Shown: positions 1-8,734 of the stretch, piece after piece | Numbering within the stretch: the stretch's first letter is position 1 | Layout: each line of letters begins with the position of its first letter | Source: Bacilli bacterium | Lineage (GTDB): Bacteria; Bacillota_I; Bacilli_A; RF39; UBA660 | Reading direction: 5' to 3' | Length of the DNA: 63,865 nucleotides | Assembly (NCBI GenBank): GCA_017472015.1 | Contig: JAFURC010000040.1 | Location: 1-63,865, forward strand | The notes under the pieces: generated by a model | Databases searched by the model: none | What the model saw: only the letters and a program-made list of their open reading frames with translations | Told to the model about the DNA's origin: nothing | Program-made: the position numbers and the translations under genes

Positions 1-87
1 AGTTGCATATTAACTTGTAAAAAACAAAAAATTGATATTTTACAATCTATTAACAATGCTTTTAATAATCAATCTATTTTTGAGTAA
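1..87 (+). CDS. Partial open frame, C-terminal end of an unidentified gene
   Basis: Frame 1 is open from the window edge for 28 residues and stops at TAA 85-87; the peptide ends in NNQSIFE. A hairpin terminator follows 7 bases after the stop, which supports a real 3' gene end. The fragment is too short to assign to a family. It would run rightward, toward and convergent with gyrA, and so against the leftward direction of the replication block. Confidence 0.35.
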   Translation, partial: SCILTCKKQKIDILQSINNAFNNQSIFE

Positions 88-93
88 TTTAAA

Positions 94-118
94 AAGTGAG
101 CAAAACTCACTTATTTTT
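94..118 (+). terminator. Rho-independent terminator after the partial gene
   Basis: A 7-bp perfect stem (AAGTGAG at 94-100, CTCACTT at 106-112) with loop CAAAA is followed by ATTTTT. It sits just past the stop at 87. From here to about 560 I see only AT-rich sequence with no convincing gene. Confidence 0.6.
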
Positions 119-563
119 CAGTTCCTTGACTGAACTGTAACGATAAATTCTACCTTAAATTTATAACAACATTTTTTTATTAATAAAAAAAATATTTCCC
201 TTTGATATTTTTTTGAGTATCAAAATCAGTTAAATTTATTGCCTTCCTTTGTGTAAGAACCTATTTAGTATAAATGTATTTTAATTATTAAAAGAATATA
301 GTAGCCAGAATCAAACTTAAATTTATGTATTTTTTAACCAAATATAAATTCATATTATCCTTGCCTAGATAATTTTATTTTCAAAATTGGAAGTAATTTT
401 ATAATCAACATGATTTTTTTAGGATCAAATTTTAATATTAAAAATTTATATAGAATATTATAAATTTTGCAATAAACTCATCCAGTTATCTGACAACAAA
501 TTTACACAAATCGATTGTTTTTGTATCTAGTTTACGTCAAATCTGCATTTTTTTGTATTTTTT

Positions 564-593
564 TGATATTTTTTATTGATGTTGTGATACAAT
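564..593 (+). promoter_or_regulatory. Sigma-A promoter for a short transcript
   Basis: TTGATA (564-569) and TACAAT (588-593) are separated by 18 bp. A TG at 585-586, one base before the -10, makes an extended -10. The only thing downstream is a 77-nt segment that ends in a terminator. Confidence 0.5.
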
Positions 594-599
594 GGAATT

Positions 600-676
600 G
601 TTCACATAAGATGTATTATTATTACTAAGATATTCTTGGTTATAGAGATCGTTTCGCGAAGAACCGATCTTTTTTA
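600..676 (+). ncRNA. Candidate small RNA, intergenic, convergent with gyrA
   Basis: A promoter at 564-593 and a terminator (AGATCG 646-651, CGATCT 665-670, then T run to 676) bracket about 77 nt. The 13-nt loop contains TCGCGA. The unit ends about 20 bp before the gyrA terminator hairpin on the opposite strand. It contains a micro-ORF (612-629) reading Met, four Tyr codons, stop, without a clear ribosome binding site. I do not recognise an RNA family. Promoter and terminator are seen; transcription is inferred. Confidence 0.4.
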
Positions 677-696
677 TGCACTTTTTTTGTATTAGA

Positions 697-732
697 AAAA
701 GATACTGATTTTATTGAATTTCAGTATCTTTT
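697..732 (-). terminator. gyrA terminator overlapping its stop codon
   Basis: A 12-bp perfect inverted repeat (697-708 AAAAGATACTGA, 721-732 TCAGTATCTTTT) has the gyrA stop codon in its loop. The 5' arm of the RNA encodes the last GyrA residues. The minus-strand RNA continues into a run of U. Confidence 0.65.
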
Positions 733-3383
733 GCTTCTAAATTACTAATTTCTTGATTGTTTTCTACTAGATTGACTTCATTATTTGTTTCATTTATAAC
801 TTCATCTTCGCCCGTTTCATCTTTTTCAATTATTGCGACAGTTGCAACAGATTGGTTATCTTTTAAATTAATCACTCTTACTCCTTGAGTAGCACGTCTC
901 AATGTTGAAACTTGATTTAGGGAAATACGAATAATTATACCAGCATCCGTTATCATCATAGCATCTTCATCTCCAACAACCGAACTTACAGAAATTAAAC
1001 TACCATTACGTTCAGTTATATTTAAAGCCTTAACACCTTTGCTACCACGACGAGTTAAACGATATTCTTCAATTGGCGTTTTTTTACCATAACCTTTCTC
1101 AGTTACAATAAACACTAATTTATCAGAATCAATTACTTCGGCACCAACTACTTTAGCACCCTCTAAATCTATACCACGAACACCCGCGGCGGTTCTTCCC
1201 ATAATACGAATATCTGTTTCTTTAAAGCGAACCATTCGTCCGTTTGTTGCTCCAATAATGATTTCATTTTCGCCAGTTGTTTTTCGAACATAAATTAATT
1301 CATCATCTTCTCTTAAACTAATAGCTATTTTACCACTACTTCTTAAATTATCAAATTCATGTAAATCTGTACGTTTTACAAGACCATTTTTCGTAACAAA
1401 CAATAAGTATTTTTCAATAGGATCTTTGGCTTTTAATGACAAAATTGAAGTAATCTTTTCATCTTTTTCAACTGATAATAAATTAATTATCGGAAGCCCC
1501 TTGCTTTGACGACTATATTCTGGTACTTCATAACCTTTCATACGATATACTTTTCCCTTATTACTGAAGAATAAAATATAATCATGAGTTTCCATATTAA
1601 TCATTTTCTCAACAAAATCCTCTTCATTAGTTGCCATTCCTTTAATACCAACTCCACCACGATTTTGGGTTTTATATTCAGAAACTAAAGTTCTCTTTAT
1701 ATATCCCTTATTCGTTAAAGTGATTAAAGTGTTTTCAACAGGTATTAAAGATTCATCCTCAATATAATCAACAGCAGTCATATCAATTTTGGTACGTCTA
1801 TCATCACTGTATTTACGTTTAATCTCTAACATTTCTTCTTTGATAATATTTAAAACTCTTTCGGTTGATGCCAAAATATCTTTATAATCTGCAATTTTTA
1901 CCATTAAATCAGCAAGTTCATTTTCAACTTTGCTACGTTCTAATCCAGTTAAACGACGAAGACGCATCTCAAGAATATTATTAGCTTGAATTTCATCTAA
2001 ACCAAATCGCTCAATTAATTTATCCTTAGCTTCTTCATCTGTATCGGCTTGTCTAATGATGTGAACAACTTCATCAATATTATCTAAAGCAATTCTTTGT
2101 CCTTCTAAAATATGAACTCTTTCTTGAGCCTTTCCTAAATCATATCTTGTTCTTCGAATAATCACTTCTTTTTGATGTTCAATATATTTCGAAATAATAT
2201 CTTTTAGTCCTAATGTTTTTGGAGTTAAACCATCTAACATTAAGAAAATAATTCCATAATTAATTTGAAAATTTGTATGTTTGTATAAATTATTTAAAAC
2301 AACTTGAGGATTTGCATCTCTTTTTAAAGTAATTGTGATTTTTACTCCATCTTTTAAATCTGTATGATAGTCAGAAATTCCTTCAATTACCTTATTGTGA
2401 ACCAATTCTGCAACTTTATTTTTAAGTTCCATTGTATTAACTCCATACGGAACTTCATCTATAATGATGTTACTGTGGTTTCCTGCTTCTTCAATTGTTG
2501 CATGACTTCTTATAGTAATTGAACCACGACCAGTTTCATAAGCTTTTTTAATACCAGAATTTCCTAAAATGATACCACCTGTTGGAAAATCAGGTCCTTT
2601 TATATATTGCATTAATCCAAGAGTATCGATTTCTGGATTATCAATATAGGCTACACATCCATCAATTACCTCACCTAAATTATGAGGTGGAATATTGGTT
2701 GCCATACCAACAGCAATTCCCATTGAACCATTAACTAAAATATTAGGAAATCTTGATGGTAGAACTGTTGGTTCTTTTAAGGTTACATCAAAGTTATCAT
2801 CCATATCAACAGTATCTTTACCAATATCACGTAAAAGTTCTAATGAAATTCTTGCTAATCTGGATTCGGTGTAACGCATTGCTGCGGCTCCATCTCCTTC
2901 GATGTTACCAAAGTTTCCGTGTCCGTCGATTAACATGTAACGTTGATTAAAATCTTGGGCTAATCTAACCATAGCCTCATAAATTGATGAATCTCCATGT
3001 GGATGGTAATTACCCATAACTTCACCAACGGTTTTTGCACTTTTTCTGTGTGGTTTATCTGGAGTATATCCTGATTCATACATTGACCAAAGAATTCTTC
3101 GGTGAACTGGCTTCAAACCATCTCTTAAATCTGGTAATGCACGTGATTTTATAACACTCATTGAGTATTCCAAAAAAGATGTTTCAACTTCATTTACAAT
3201 ATTATTCTGATCAAGTCTATCTCTTTCATGAAAATAACCACCAAAATCGTTGTCAGCAAGACCTGAATTCAAATTACTTTGATTTGCAACTACTTCGCTA
3301 TTGTTTTCTAAATTTTCATCATTTCGTTCTTGATCTTCGCTGGCTCTTTTTAATAATTCATTCATTTCTTCATTATTATTCAT
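711..3383 (-). CDS. gyrA: DNA gyrase subunit A
   Basis: Gyrase A subunit (890 aa); with GyrB it forms the A2B2 type II topoisomerase that introduces negative supercoils. The catalytic tyrosine is Tyr171 in AAAMRYTES. The quinolone-resistance region reads HPHGDSSIYEA, where Ser132 and Glu136 align with E. coli Ser83 and Asp87, so the family-typical residues are kept. The C-terminal beta-pinwheel carries a GyrA-box-like QNRGGVG, which identifies it as gyrase rather than topoisomerase IV. The N-terminus is about 49 residues longer than in E. coli and is acidic and Asn-rich. The start ATG at 3383 is preceded by AAGGGGTG. It lies 14 bp after gyrB and is co-directional with it. Confidence 0.97.
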   Translation of the reverse strand: MNNNEEMNELLKRASEDQERNDENLENNSEVVANQSNLNSGLADNDFGGYFHERDRLDQNNIVNEVETSFLEYSMSVIKSRALPDLRDGLKPVHRRILWSMYESGYTPDKPHRKSAKTVGEVMGNYHPHGDSSIYEAMVRLAQDFNQRYMLIDGHGNFGNIEGDGAAAMRYTESRLARISLELLRDIGKDTVDMDDNFDVTLKEPTVLPSRFPNILVNGSMGIAVGMATNIPPHNLGEVIDGCVAYIDNPEIDTLGLMQYIKGPDFPTGGIILGNSGIKKAYETGRGSITIRSHATIEEAGNHSNIIIDEVPYGVNTMELKNKVAELVHNKVIEGISDYHTDLKDGVKITITLKRDANPQVVLNNLYKHTNFQINYGIIFLMLDGLTPKTLGLKDIISKYIEHQKEVIIRRTRYDLGKAQERVHILEGQRIALDNIDEVVHIIRQADTDEEAKDKLIERFGLDEIQANNILEMRLRRLTGLERSKVENELADLMVKIADYKDILASTERVLNIIKEEMLEIKRKYSDDRRTKIDMTAVDYIEDESLIPVENTLITLTNKGYIKRTLVSEYKTQNRGGVGIKGMATNEEDFVEKMINMETHDYILFFSNKGKVYRMKGYEVPEYSRQSKGLPIINLLSVEKDEKITSILSLKAKDPIEKYLLFVTKNGLVKRTDLHEFDNLRSSGKIAISLREDDELIYVRKTTGENEIIIGATNGRMVRFKETDIRIMGRTAAGVRGIDLEGAKVVGAEVIDSDKLVFIVTEKGYGKKTPIEEYRLTRRGSKGVKALNITERNGSLISVSSVVGDEDAMMITDAGIIIRISLNQVSTLRRATQGVRVINLKDNQSVATVAIIEKDETGEDEVINETNNEVNLVENNQEISNLEAKDTEIQ

Positions 3384-3397
3384 TATTTCACCCCTTA

Positions 3398-5329
3398 CTA
3401 AATATCAAGATTTTGAACATTCCAAGCATTCTCTTCGATGAATTTTCTACGAGGTTCTACTTCATCCCCCATAAGTTTTTCAAAAATCGCATCTGCTGCC
3501 ATACAATCTTCAATTGTGATTTTTCTTAAAACACGCTTTTCAATATCCATAGTTGTTTCATTTAATTCTTCAGCATTCATTTCTCCTAACCCTTTCATTC
3601 TGGCAATTTCTGCTCTATTGCGAACATTTTCAGGTAAGGTATTTAAATAATCATTAAGTTCTTTTTCGTTTAAAACATATTTTCTAGTTTTACCATGCAT
3701 TATTCTAAATAATGGTGGTTGCGCAGCATAAATGTGACCAGTTTCAACAATTGGTTTAAAGAAACGATAAAACAAAGTTAGTAATAAAACCCGAATATGC
3801 GAACCATCAACATCAGCATCGGTCATTATAATAATTTTATCGTATCTTAATTTTGATAAATCAAAATATTCCCCTATTCCAGTTCCAAATGCTGTAATAA
3901 TTGTCTTTATTTCTTCATTTCCAAGTGCTCTATCTAATCTTGCTTTCTCAACATTTAAAATTTTTCCTCTAAGTGGAAGTATGGCTTGAGTCATTGAATC
4001 ACGACCTTTTTTAGCGCTTCCCCCAGCTGAATCTCCTTCGACTATGAAAATTTCTGAAACACTCGGATCTTTGCTCTTACAATCTGATAATTTACCAAAG
4101 AAATTTGTTGTTGCTAAATCACTTTTTCTTGTTGCTTCTCTAGCTTTTTTGGCTGCCATTCTGGCATTTCTTGCTAAAATTGCTTTGTTAATTATAGTTT
4201 TAGCCTCATTTGGATTTTCAAGTAAAAATCTTTCAAACCCTTCAGCAAATACACTATCTGCCAAACTTCTTACTTCACTATTTCCAAGACGCCCCTTTGT
4301 TTGCCCTTCAAATTGAGGATTTGGATGCTTACAAGAAATTATCATTGTAAGTCCTTCTTTTACATCATCATCTTTTAAATTTTCATCTTTTTCTTTTAAA
4401 ATATTGTTTTTTCTTGAATAACTATTGATAACTCTAGTTAATGCACGTTTAACACCATCTTCATGTGTTCCTCCATCATGAGTATTAATGTTATTTACAA
4501 AGGAATAAATACTAGGATTGTATGATGTATTATATTGCATAGCAACTTCAAAGAAAACTCCGTTTTTTTCACCTTCTAAATGAATAATATTATTATGAAT
4601 TGGGGTTTTTTCTTGATTTATAAATCTGACATATTCACTTATTCCACCTTCATACATAAAATTTTCACCAGTTGTATCTTCTAAGTCTCTGTCATCACGA
4701 ATATTAATTGATAAACCACGATTTAAAAACGCCAATTCTCTTATTCTTGTTTTTAATGTTTCGTAGTCATAAATATCTGTATCAAAAATTTCTGGATCCG
4801 GTTTAAATGTTACAGTTGTACCAGTTCTATCAAGAGAACACTCCCCTGTTACTTGCAATGGTTTTACTGTGTGTCCTCCATTTTCAAAACGAATATTGTG
4901 AATTTTTCCGTTTTTATAAACTGTTACCTCAACCCATTTACTTAAAGCGTTTACAACACTTGCACCTACTCCGTGAAGACCACCAGATACTTTGTATCCT
5001 CCTCCACCAAATTTACCACCTGCATGTAATACTGTATAAACGGTTTCAACTGTTGAAATCTTTGTTTTTGGATGAACATCAACAGGAATTCCACGACCAT
5101 CATCTTTAACTGTAATTGAATTATCTTTGTTAATTATTACTTCAATACTTTTACAATATCCTGCCAAAGCCTCATCTATTGAATTATCAACTATTTCCCA
5201 AACTAAATGATGAAGACCTTTTACATCTGTTGTTCCAATATACATACCAGGTCTTTTACGAACGGCTTCTAAACCTTCTAAAACTTGAATTGCTGATGAA
5301 TCATAATTTTCTTGTACTTTTTCTTCCAT
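3398..5329 (-). CDS. gyrB: DNA gyrase subunit B
   Basis: ATPase subunit of gyrase (643 aa). The GHKL ATP-binding site is visible near residues 46-56 ([11 protein letters not shown]) and 77-82 (DGRGIP), followed by the glycine-rich lid [21 protein letters not shown] in two parts near 102-122. The TOPRIM domain has [19 protein letters not shown] and the Mg2+-binding [10 protein letters not shown]; the C-terminus has the usual RRKFIEENA end. The start ATG at 5329 is preceded by AAAGGTGG and overlaps the 3' end of recF by 29 bp, which suggests translational coupling. The order recF-gyrB-gyrA is that of the Bacillus origin region. Confidence 0.97.
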   Translation of the reverse strand: MEEKVQENYDSSAIQVLEGLEAVRKRPGMYIGTTDVKGLHHLVWEIVDNSIDEALAGYCKSIEVIINKDNSITVKDDGRGIPVDVHPKTKISTVETVYTVLHAGGKFGGGGYKVSGGLHGVGASVVNALSKWVEVTVYKNGKIHNIRFENGGHTVKPLQVTGECSLDRTGTTVTFKPDPEIFDTDIYDYETLKTRIRELAFLNRGLSINIRDDRDLEDTTGENFMYEGGISEYVRFINQEKTPIHNNIIHLEGEKNGVFFEVAMQYNTSYNPSIYSFVNNINTHDGGTHEDGVKRALTRVINSYSRKNNILKEKDENLKDDDVKEGLTMIISCKHPNPQFEGQTKGRLGNSEVRSLADSVFAEGFERFLLENPNEAKTIINKAILARNARMAAKKAREATRKSDLATTNFFGKLSDCKSKDPSVSEIFIVEGDSAGGSAKKGRDSMTQAILPLRGKILNVEKARLDRALGNEEIKTIITAFGTGIGEYFDLSKLRYDKIIIMTDADVDGSHIRVLLLTLFYRFFKPIVETGHIYAAQPPLFRIMHGKTRKYVLNEKELNDYLNTLPENVRNRAEIARMKGLGEMNAEELNETTMDIEKRVLRKITIEDCMAADAIFEKLMGDEVEPRRKFIEENAWNVQNLDI

Positions 5330-6449
5330 TTTTCACACCACCTTTAATTTTTATCTCACCATTTTTTATCTTAAACACTCTTGCGCAATCAACTAAATCC
5401 TTAGAAATATCTTCAATATCAGTTGTTGTTATAATAACTTGAATATCACTTTTTAAAAATTTAATTATATTATTTCTCTTTTTTATATCAATTTCTGAAA
5501 AAACATCATCAAGAAGCAAAACTGGATATTCACCTTTAATCTTTTTAAAAATCATAAGTTCGGCAATTTTATATGCTATAACAATTAATCTTTGTTGCCC
5601 TTGAGATGCATAAATTCTTGCATCCTGATTATTGATAGAAAAAATTAAATCATCACGATGGAGACCAGTTAAAGTCATACCTTGTAACATTTCTTTATTT
5701 AAGTTTTTCTTCCATTTAGTTAATAAAATTTCCTTTATTTTTTCTTCATTATAAGAGGTTATCCCTAAATTATTGACATATTCCACTTTCAATTCTTTAA
5801 TACCTGACAATTTATAATAAATTTTTGAAATTAGATTATTAATTTCCTCCAAGTAAAAAAAACGGAAATAATAAATTTTACTACTAATTGATGCCATTTT
5901 TTCATTAATAACTTCCAAATATTTCATATCAGAAAAAGCATTTATATTTAATCTTTTTAAGTATTCATTTCGCATTTTTAACAACGTATTGTATTCGTTT
6001 AAATACTTTAAATAATGATTATAAATTTCTCCAATTTGAATATTTAATAAATTTCTTCTAATGCTAGGAGAACCTTTGATAATTTCAATGTCATTCGGCA
6101 AAAAGGAAGTTATACAAAAATTAGAAATATATTCAGAAATTTTTTTAATTTGAAAATTATTTATATAAACTTTTTTGCTAAACTTATCAATTGATACTTG
6201 ATATTTTTTTACATAATCATCATGCAAGACTTCTCCTGTAATAATCGACTTATTAAATCCTGTTTTAATTAAATCCAAATCATGTGCTATTCTATTCGAT
6301 TTAGTTAATGAAAGTACATATATTGCTTCTAAAATATTGGTTTTTCCTGAGCCATTATCACCTATAAAAATATTAATACCTGGTGAAAAATCAAGAAAAA
6401 TATCTTCATAACTACGAAAATTTACTAATTTTAAATTTTTTAATTTCAT
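5301..6449 (-). CDS. recF: DNA replication and repair protein RecF
   Basis: SMC-like ABC ATPase (382 aa) that acts with RecO and RecR to load RecA at gaps. Walker A is GDNGSGKTN at residues 30-38; the signature SQGQQR and Walker [12 protein letters not shown] lie in the last third. Length fits the family. In Bacilli recF usually follows yaaA (S4 domain), but here the upstream neighbours are an IS605-type tnpB and comK. Its 3' end overlaps gyrB by 29 bp. Confidence 0.95.
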   Translation of the reverse strand: MKLKNLKLVNFRSYEDIFLDFSPGINIFIGDNGSGKTNILEAIYVLSLTKSNRIAHDLDLIKTGFNKSIITGEVLHDDYVKKYQVSIDKFSKKVYINNFQIKKISEYISNFCITSFLPNDIEIIKGSPSIRRNLLNIQIGEIYNHYLKYLNEYNTLLKMRNEYLKRLNINAFSDMKYLEVINEKMASISSKIYYFRFFYLEEINNLISKIYYKLSGIKELKVEYVNNLGITSYNEEKIKEILLTKWKKNLNKEMLQGMTLTGLHRDDLIFSINNQDARIYASQGQQRLIVIAYKIAELMIFKKIKGEYPVLLLDDVFSEIDIKKRNNIIKFLKSDIQVIITTTDIEDISKDLVDCARVFKIKNGEIKIKGGVKNGRKSTRKL

Positions 6450-6568
6450 AAACCATCACAAAAACCCTTAAAAAACAAATATTCGGATTTGGCAATATAC
6501 CTATACTTGCTTAAATATTATATCATAAATTTCGCCTAAAACAACCCTAAATAACATTTTTAGACATT

Positions 6569-6618
6569 TTTTCCACAATCAATGGTTAAAATTTTTTTTA
6601 ACCATTGATTGTGGAAAA
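6569..6618. repeat. Perfect 23-bp inverted repeat with a TTTT loop
   Basis: The arms 6569-6591 and 6596-6618 are perfectly complementary, and each includes the DnaA-box-like TTTTCCACAATC. Neither strand has a T run after the stem, so it is not a normal intrinsic terminator. It abuts the predicted 3' end of the TnpB element. Whether it belongs to the element or to the host recF upstream region cannot be decided from one copy. Confidence 0.8.
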
Positions 6619-6732
6619 CTCTCGACTTATATTTTCTACTTCTTCAGGTTTCCCCTCCATAGACCAATTTCCGATGGTCGCCACCGTACTTAACTATCAT
6701 TTTTAGGATTGATAACGCATTTTTTGTGTTTT
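6619..6732 (-). ncRNA. Candidate omega-RNA / right end of the TnpB element
   Basis: The 114 nt just downstream of the tnpB stop contain short complementary segments: GGCGACCATCGG with CCAATTTCCGATGG-type pairing, and GGAGGGGAAACCTGAAGAAGTAGAA read on the minus strand in two parts near 6640-6665. IS605-family TnpB proteins are known to use an RNA from exactly this position (gene 3' end plus right end) as scaffold, with the flanking DNA as guide. The 3' boundary, and therefore the guide, is inferred. Confidence 0.5.
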
Positions 6733-7875
6733 TTAATTAAATTTTTGTAAATCTTTCAGATATAACTTTAACCCTTCATCTAATATATTTAAACTGGCAT
6801 TGATATCTCGATCGTGCACAAAATGACATCTCGGACATTCCCACTCGCGGACACTCAAATCTTTAACTTTTGAATTTTTGTTTTTACAATTCGAACACAA
6901 CTGACTGCTTGGATAATAAGTGCTTACTTGATAGATTCTTTTATTATACCAAGTGGCTTTGTATCTAAGATTGTGAATTATTTCATTTAAACTTGTATTA
7001 TAAAGATATTTGGCAATTTTGTCTTTAGCATCTATTATCATAGGATTTATTTTTAAATTTTCTATCACGATAATATCATTTTCTTTAATTAAGTTTGTTG
7101 TTATTAAATGATTATATGTCTTTCGGATATTTTTGATTTTTTGGTTAATTTTTTCGATTTTTAATATTATTTTATAATGATTTTTCCTTCCAAGTTTGCT
7201 TCTTGAAAGCCATTTATTTAAACCTTTTAATTTGTTTTCTAATTTTTTTAACTCTTTTATTTTTTGAATTTTTAAACCATTGCTTGTAGTAATTATATCC
7301 TTAACTCCTAAATCAACACCTACTATACTTTTTGGCATTTTTAATGGTTCAGTTTTCAAATTTTCTAATACTAGTACTAAAACATAATATTTTCCTGCTT
7401 CTTTAAGTACTGTTGCATTGATTATTTTTAAATTAAATTCTTTTAATTTACGATAACCTTTTATTTTTATTTCATCCAATTTAGGTAGTTTGATAACATT
7501 GTTTTCTAAATCAACTTTTATGTTGGTGATTCCCTTTTTGTCTTTTTTACACGAAGTTCTATAACTTTGTATAGAGTTATAACTCTTATGCTTAGGTTTA
7601 CCTGATAATTTATTGTAAAATCTTTTGTAAGCATTTTCTAAATCATCTAAGGCATTTAGAAGAATATAATCATCTACTTCTTTTAACCAATGATGTTTAT
7701 CTTTTAGAAAGACTAAATCCTGTTTCATTTGATTAAACGTTAAATTCTTATTTTTTTCTTTTTCATTTAAATAGTAATTGTAAATAAATCTTTTTGTTCC
7801 TAGAAATGAATTTAATTTTTGTACTTGGTCCAAATCTGGATACATTCTAAATTTGTAAGTTTTATATATCAGCAT
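6733..7875 (-). CDS. tnpB: TnpB, RNA-guided RuvC-like nuclease of an IS605-type element
   Basis: A 380-residue TnpB with an apparently intact active site. The RuvC Asp188 is in VGVDLGVKD, Glu272 in IVIENLKI, and the third acidic residue is in HDRDINAS (Asp355/Asp357). The zinc ribbon has two CxxC pairs (Cys327/330 and Cys347/350). The N-terminal OrfB helix-turn-helix-like region starts at MLIYKTYKFRMYP. Start ATG follows GAAGGAGATGAA. Members are known to cut DNA guided by an RNA derived from the element's right end and to help the element persist. Its codon and base composition resemble the neighbours, so there is no sign of very recent entry. Confidence 0.92.
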   Translation of the reverse strand: MLIYKTYKFRMYPDLDQVQKLNSFLGTKRFIYNYYLNEKEKNKNLTFNQMKQDLVFLKDKHHWLKEVDDYILLNALDDLENAYKRFYNKLSGKPKHKSYNSIQSYRTSCKKDKKGITNIKVDLENNVIKLPKLDEIKIKGYRKLKEFNLKIINATVLKEAGKYYVLVLVLENLKTEPLKMPKSIVGVDLGVKDIITTSNGLKIQKIKELKKLENKLKGLNKWLSRSKLGRKNHYKIILKIEKINQKIKNIRKTYNHLITTNLIKENDIIVIENLKINPMIIDAKDKIAKYLYNTSLNEIIHNLRYKATWYNKRIYQVSTYYPSSQLCSNCKNKNSKVKDLSVREWECPRCHFVHDRDINASLNILDEGLKLYLKDLQKFN

Positions 7876-8056
7876 TTCATCTCCTTCTTTTTTTTATTTA
7901 CTACCACTAACACCATGGCTATTTATTCTATAACATGTTTTATTAAATATCAAGATGTTTTTGGGTTAATTTGGTATGAATTTTATTTTGACAATCAATC
8001 CGTTCAATAGTATAAAATATTTCATTAGAAAATATTAAATATCTATTACTTTTAAA

Positions 8057-8090
8057 CAAAAGAAAAGACACTTATGGTGCCGTTTTCTTT
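8057..8090 (-). terminator. comK terminator
   Basis: On the minus strand AAAGAAAA and GGCAC pair with GTGTC and TTTTCTTT (two-part stem with one bulge and a G-U pair, loop ATAA); the stem begins at the comK stop codon and ends in a U-rich tract. Confidence 0.55.
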
Positions 8091-8541
8091 ACTTATCTAG
8101 TCTTTTTTTGATTAAATTTTGTAATCTTGTAGCTCTTAGAAGTTGCATCTCAAAAGAACTACATGACATTTTTAAAACTATGGTTTTGCCTTCAGTAAAA
8201 GTAACCTTAGTATAGCCTTTATATGGCTCATATTTTTCAACATGATTTAAAGATATCCAAGAACACTTTTCACTAGCACTTCCTCCAGTTGGAAAGAAAA
8301 TTATATCATTACTTTCTTCAATAATAATTGGTAATTTATAATTACATCCAAGTATCATTTTAGTTCCTTTTAATCTTCCTTCATAACTACTTCCATAATA
8401 AGCACAACTATCTTCCATTACTTCAAAAGTCTTTTTAGGTATTAGATATTCTTGATTTTTTTCAATTATTTGAGATACTTCGTTGTTTAAGTTTATAATT
8501 GCACAAGTGTCCTTATTAATTTCGTATGAATCAACATCCAT
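8089..8541 (-). CDS. comK: ComK-family competence transcription factor
   Basis: Matches the ComK family through its length: SYEINKDT at the N-terminus (B. subtilis SYEVNGAT), SCAYYGSSYEGR at 46-56 (SCRFFGSSYAGR), FFPTGGS at 82-88, CSWISLNHV at 93-101, TKVTFTEGKT at 111-120 and SFEMQLLRATRL at 129-140. ComK binds pairs of AT-boxes and switches on DNA-uptake genes and its own promoter. At 150 aa it lacks roughly the last 35-40 residues of the 192-aa B. subtilis protein. Start ATG follows GGGGGTGAAACA. It lies 193 bp downstream of dnaN in the place where yaaA is usual. Confidence 0.85.
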   Translation of the reverse strand: MDVDSYEINKDTCAIINLNNEVSQIIEKNQEYLIPKKTFEVMEDSCAYYGSSYEGRLKGTKMILGCNYKLPIIIEESNDIIFFPTGGSASEKCSWISLNHVEKYEPYKGYTKVTFTEGKTIVLKMSCSSFEMQLLRATRLQNLIKKRLDK

Positions 8542-8637
8542 TGTTTCACCCCCATTTCATCAACCATTTTTTCAATTTAAATTTATCCACCTAAAATGGG
8601 GAAAACCTAAATTTGGCTAATAAAATAACAGATTGTC

Positions 8638-8665
8638 TTGTCGAAATTTGTCGAACCTTGTCGAA
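8638..8665. repeat. Three TTGTCGAA octamers phased at 10 bp
   Basis: Identical octamers start at 8638, 8648 and 8658, so they fall on the same face of the helix. They lie in the dnaN-comK gap, about 100 bp upstream of the comK start. The form suggests an operator or iteron-like protein binding site; the binding protein is unknown. Confidence 0.75.
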
Positions 8666-8734
8666 AAAAGTGAAAAAATTCAAAAAATTGATCAAATTTT
8701 AACAAAAATGGTCTTTTTTTGAATTTTATTTTAA

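Larger units (their letters stand above)
6619..7960 (-). mobile_element. IS200/IS605-type element carrying only tnpB (bounds approximate)
   Basis: A tnpB gene with its downstream right-end region sits between comK and recF. No tnpA (Y1 transposase) is present, so this resembles an IS1341-like or TnpA-dependent nonautonomous element. IS605 elements make no target duplication, so the left end cannot be fixed; it should lie between 7876 and about 8050. The 9-mer ATTGATTGT occurs both in this upstream segment and in the hairpin at 6569-6618. Confidence 0.6.

Noticed and set aside
120..560. A gene in the first 560 bases after the partial frame
   Set aside because: Both strands are broken by frequent stops, with no binding site or family motif; I see nothing supportable there.
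2753..2950. Plus-strand open frame opposite gyrA
   Set aside because: It lies wholly inside gyrA on the other strand, has no family pattern or binding site, and such shadows are common opposite AT-rich genes. The same holds for the frames opposite gyrB, recF, dnaN, dnaA, mnmE, leuS and cdaR.
8542..8734. K-box (ComK autoregulation site) upstream of comK
   Set aside because: AT-rich stretches resemble AAAA-N5-TTTT loosely, but no pair with the required spacing could be found without allowing several mismatches; in such AT-rich DNA this is not meaningful.
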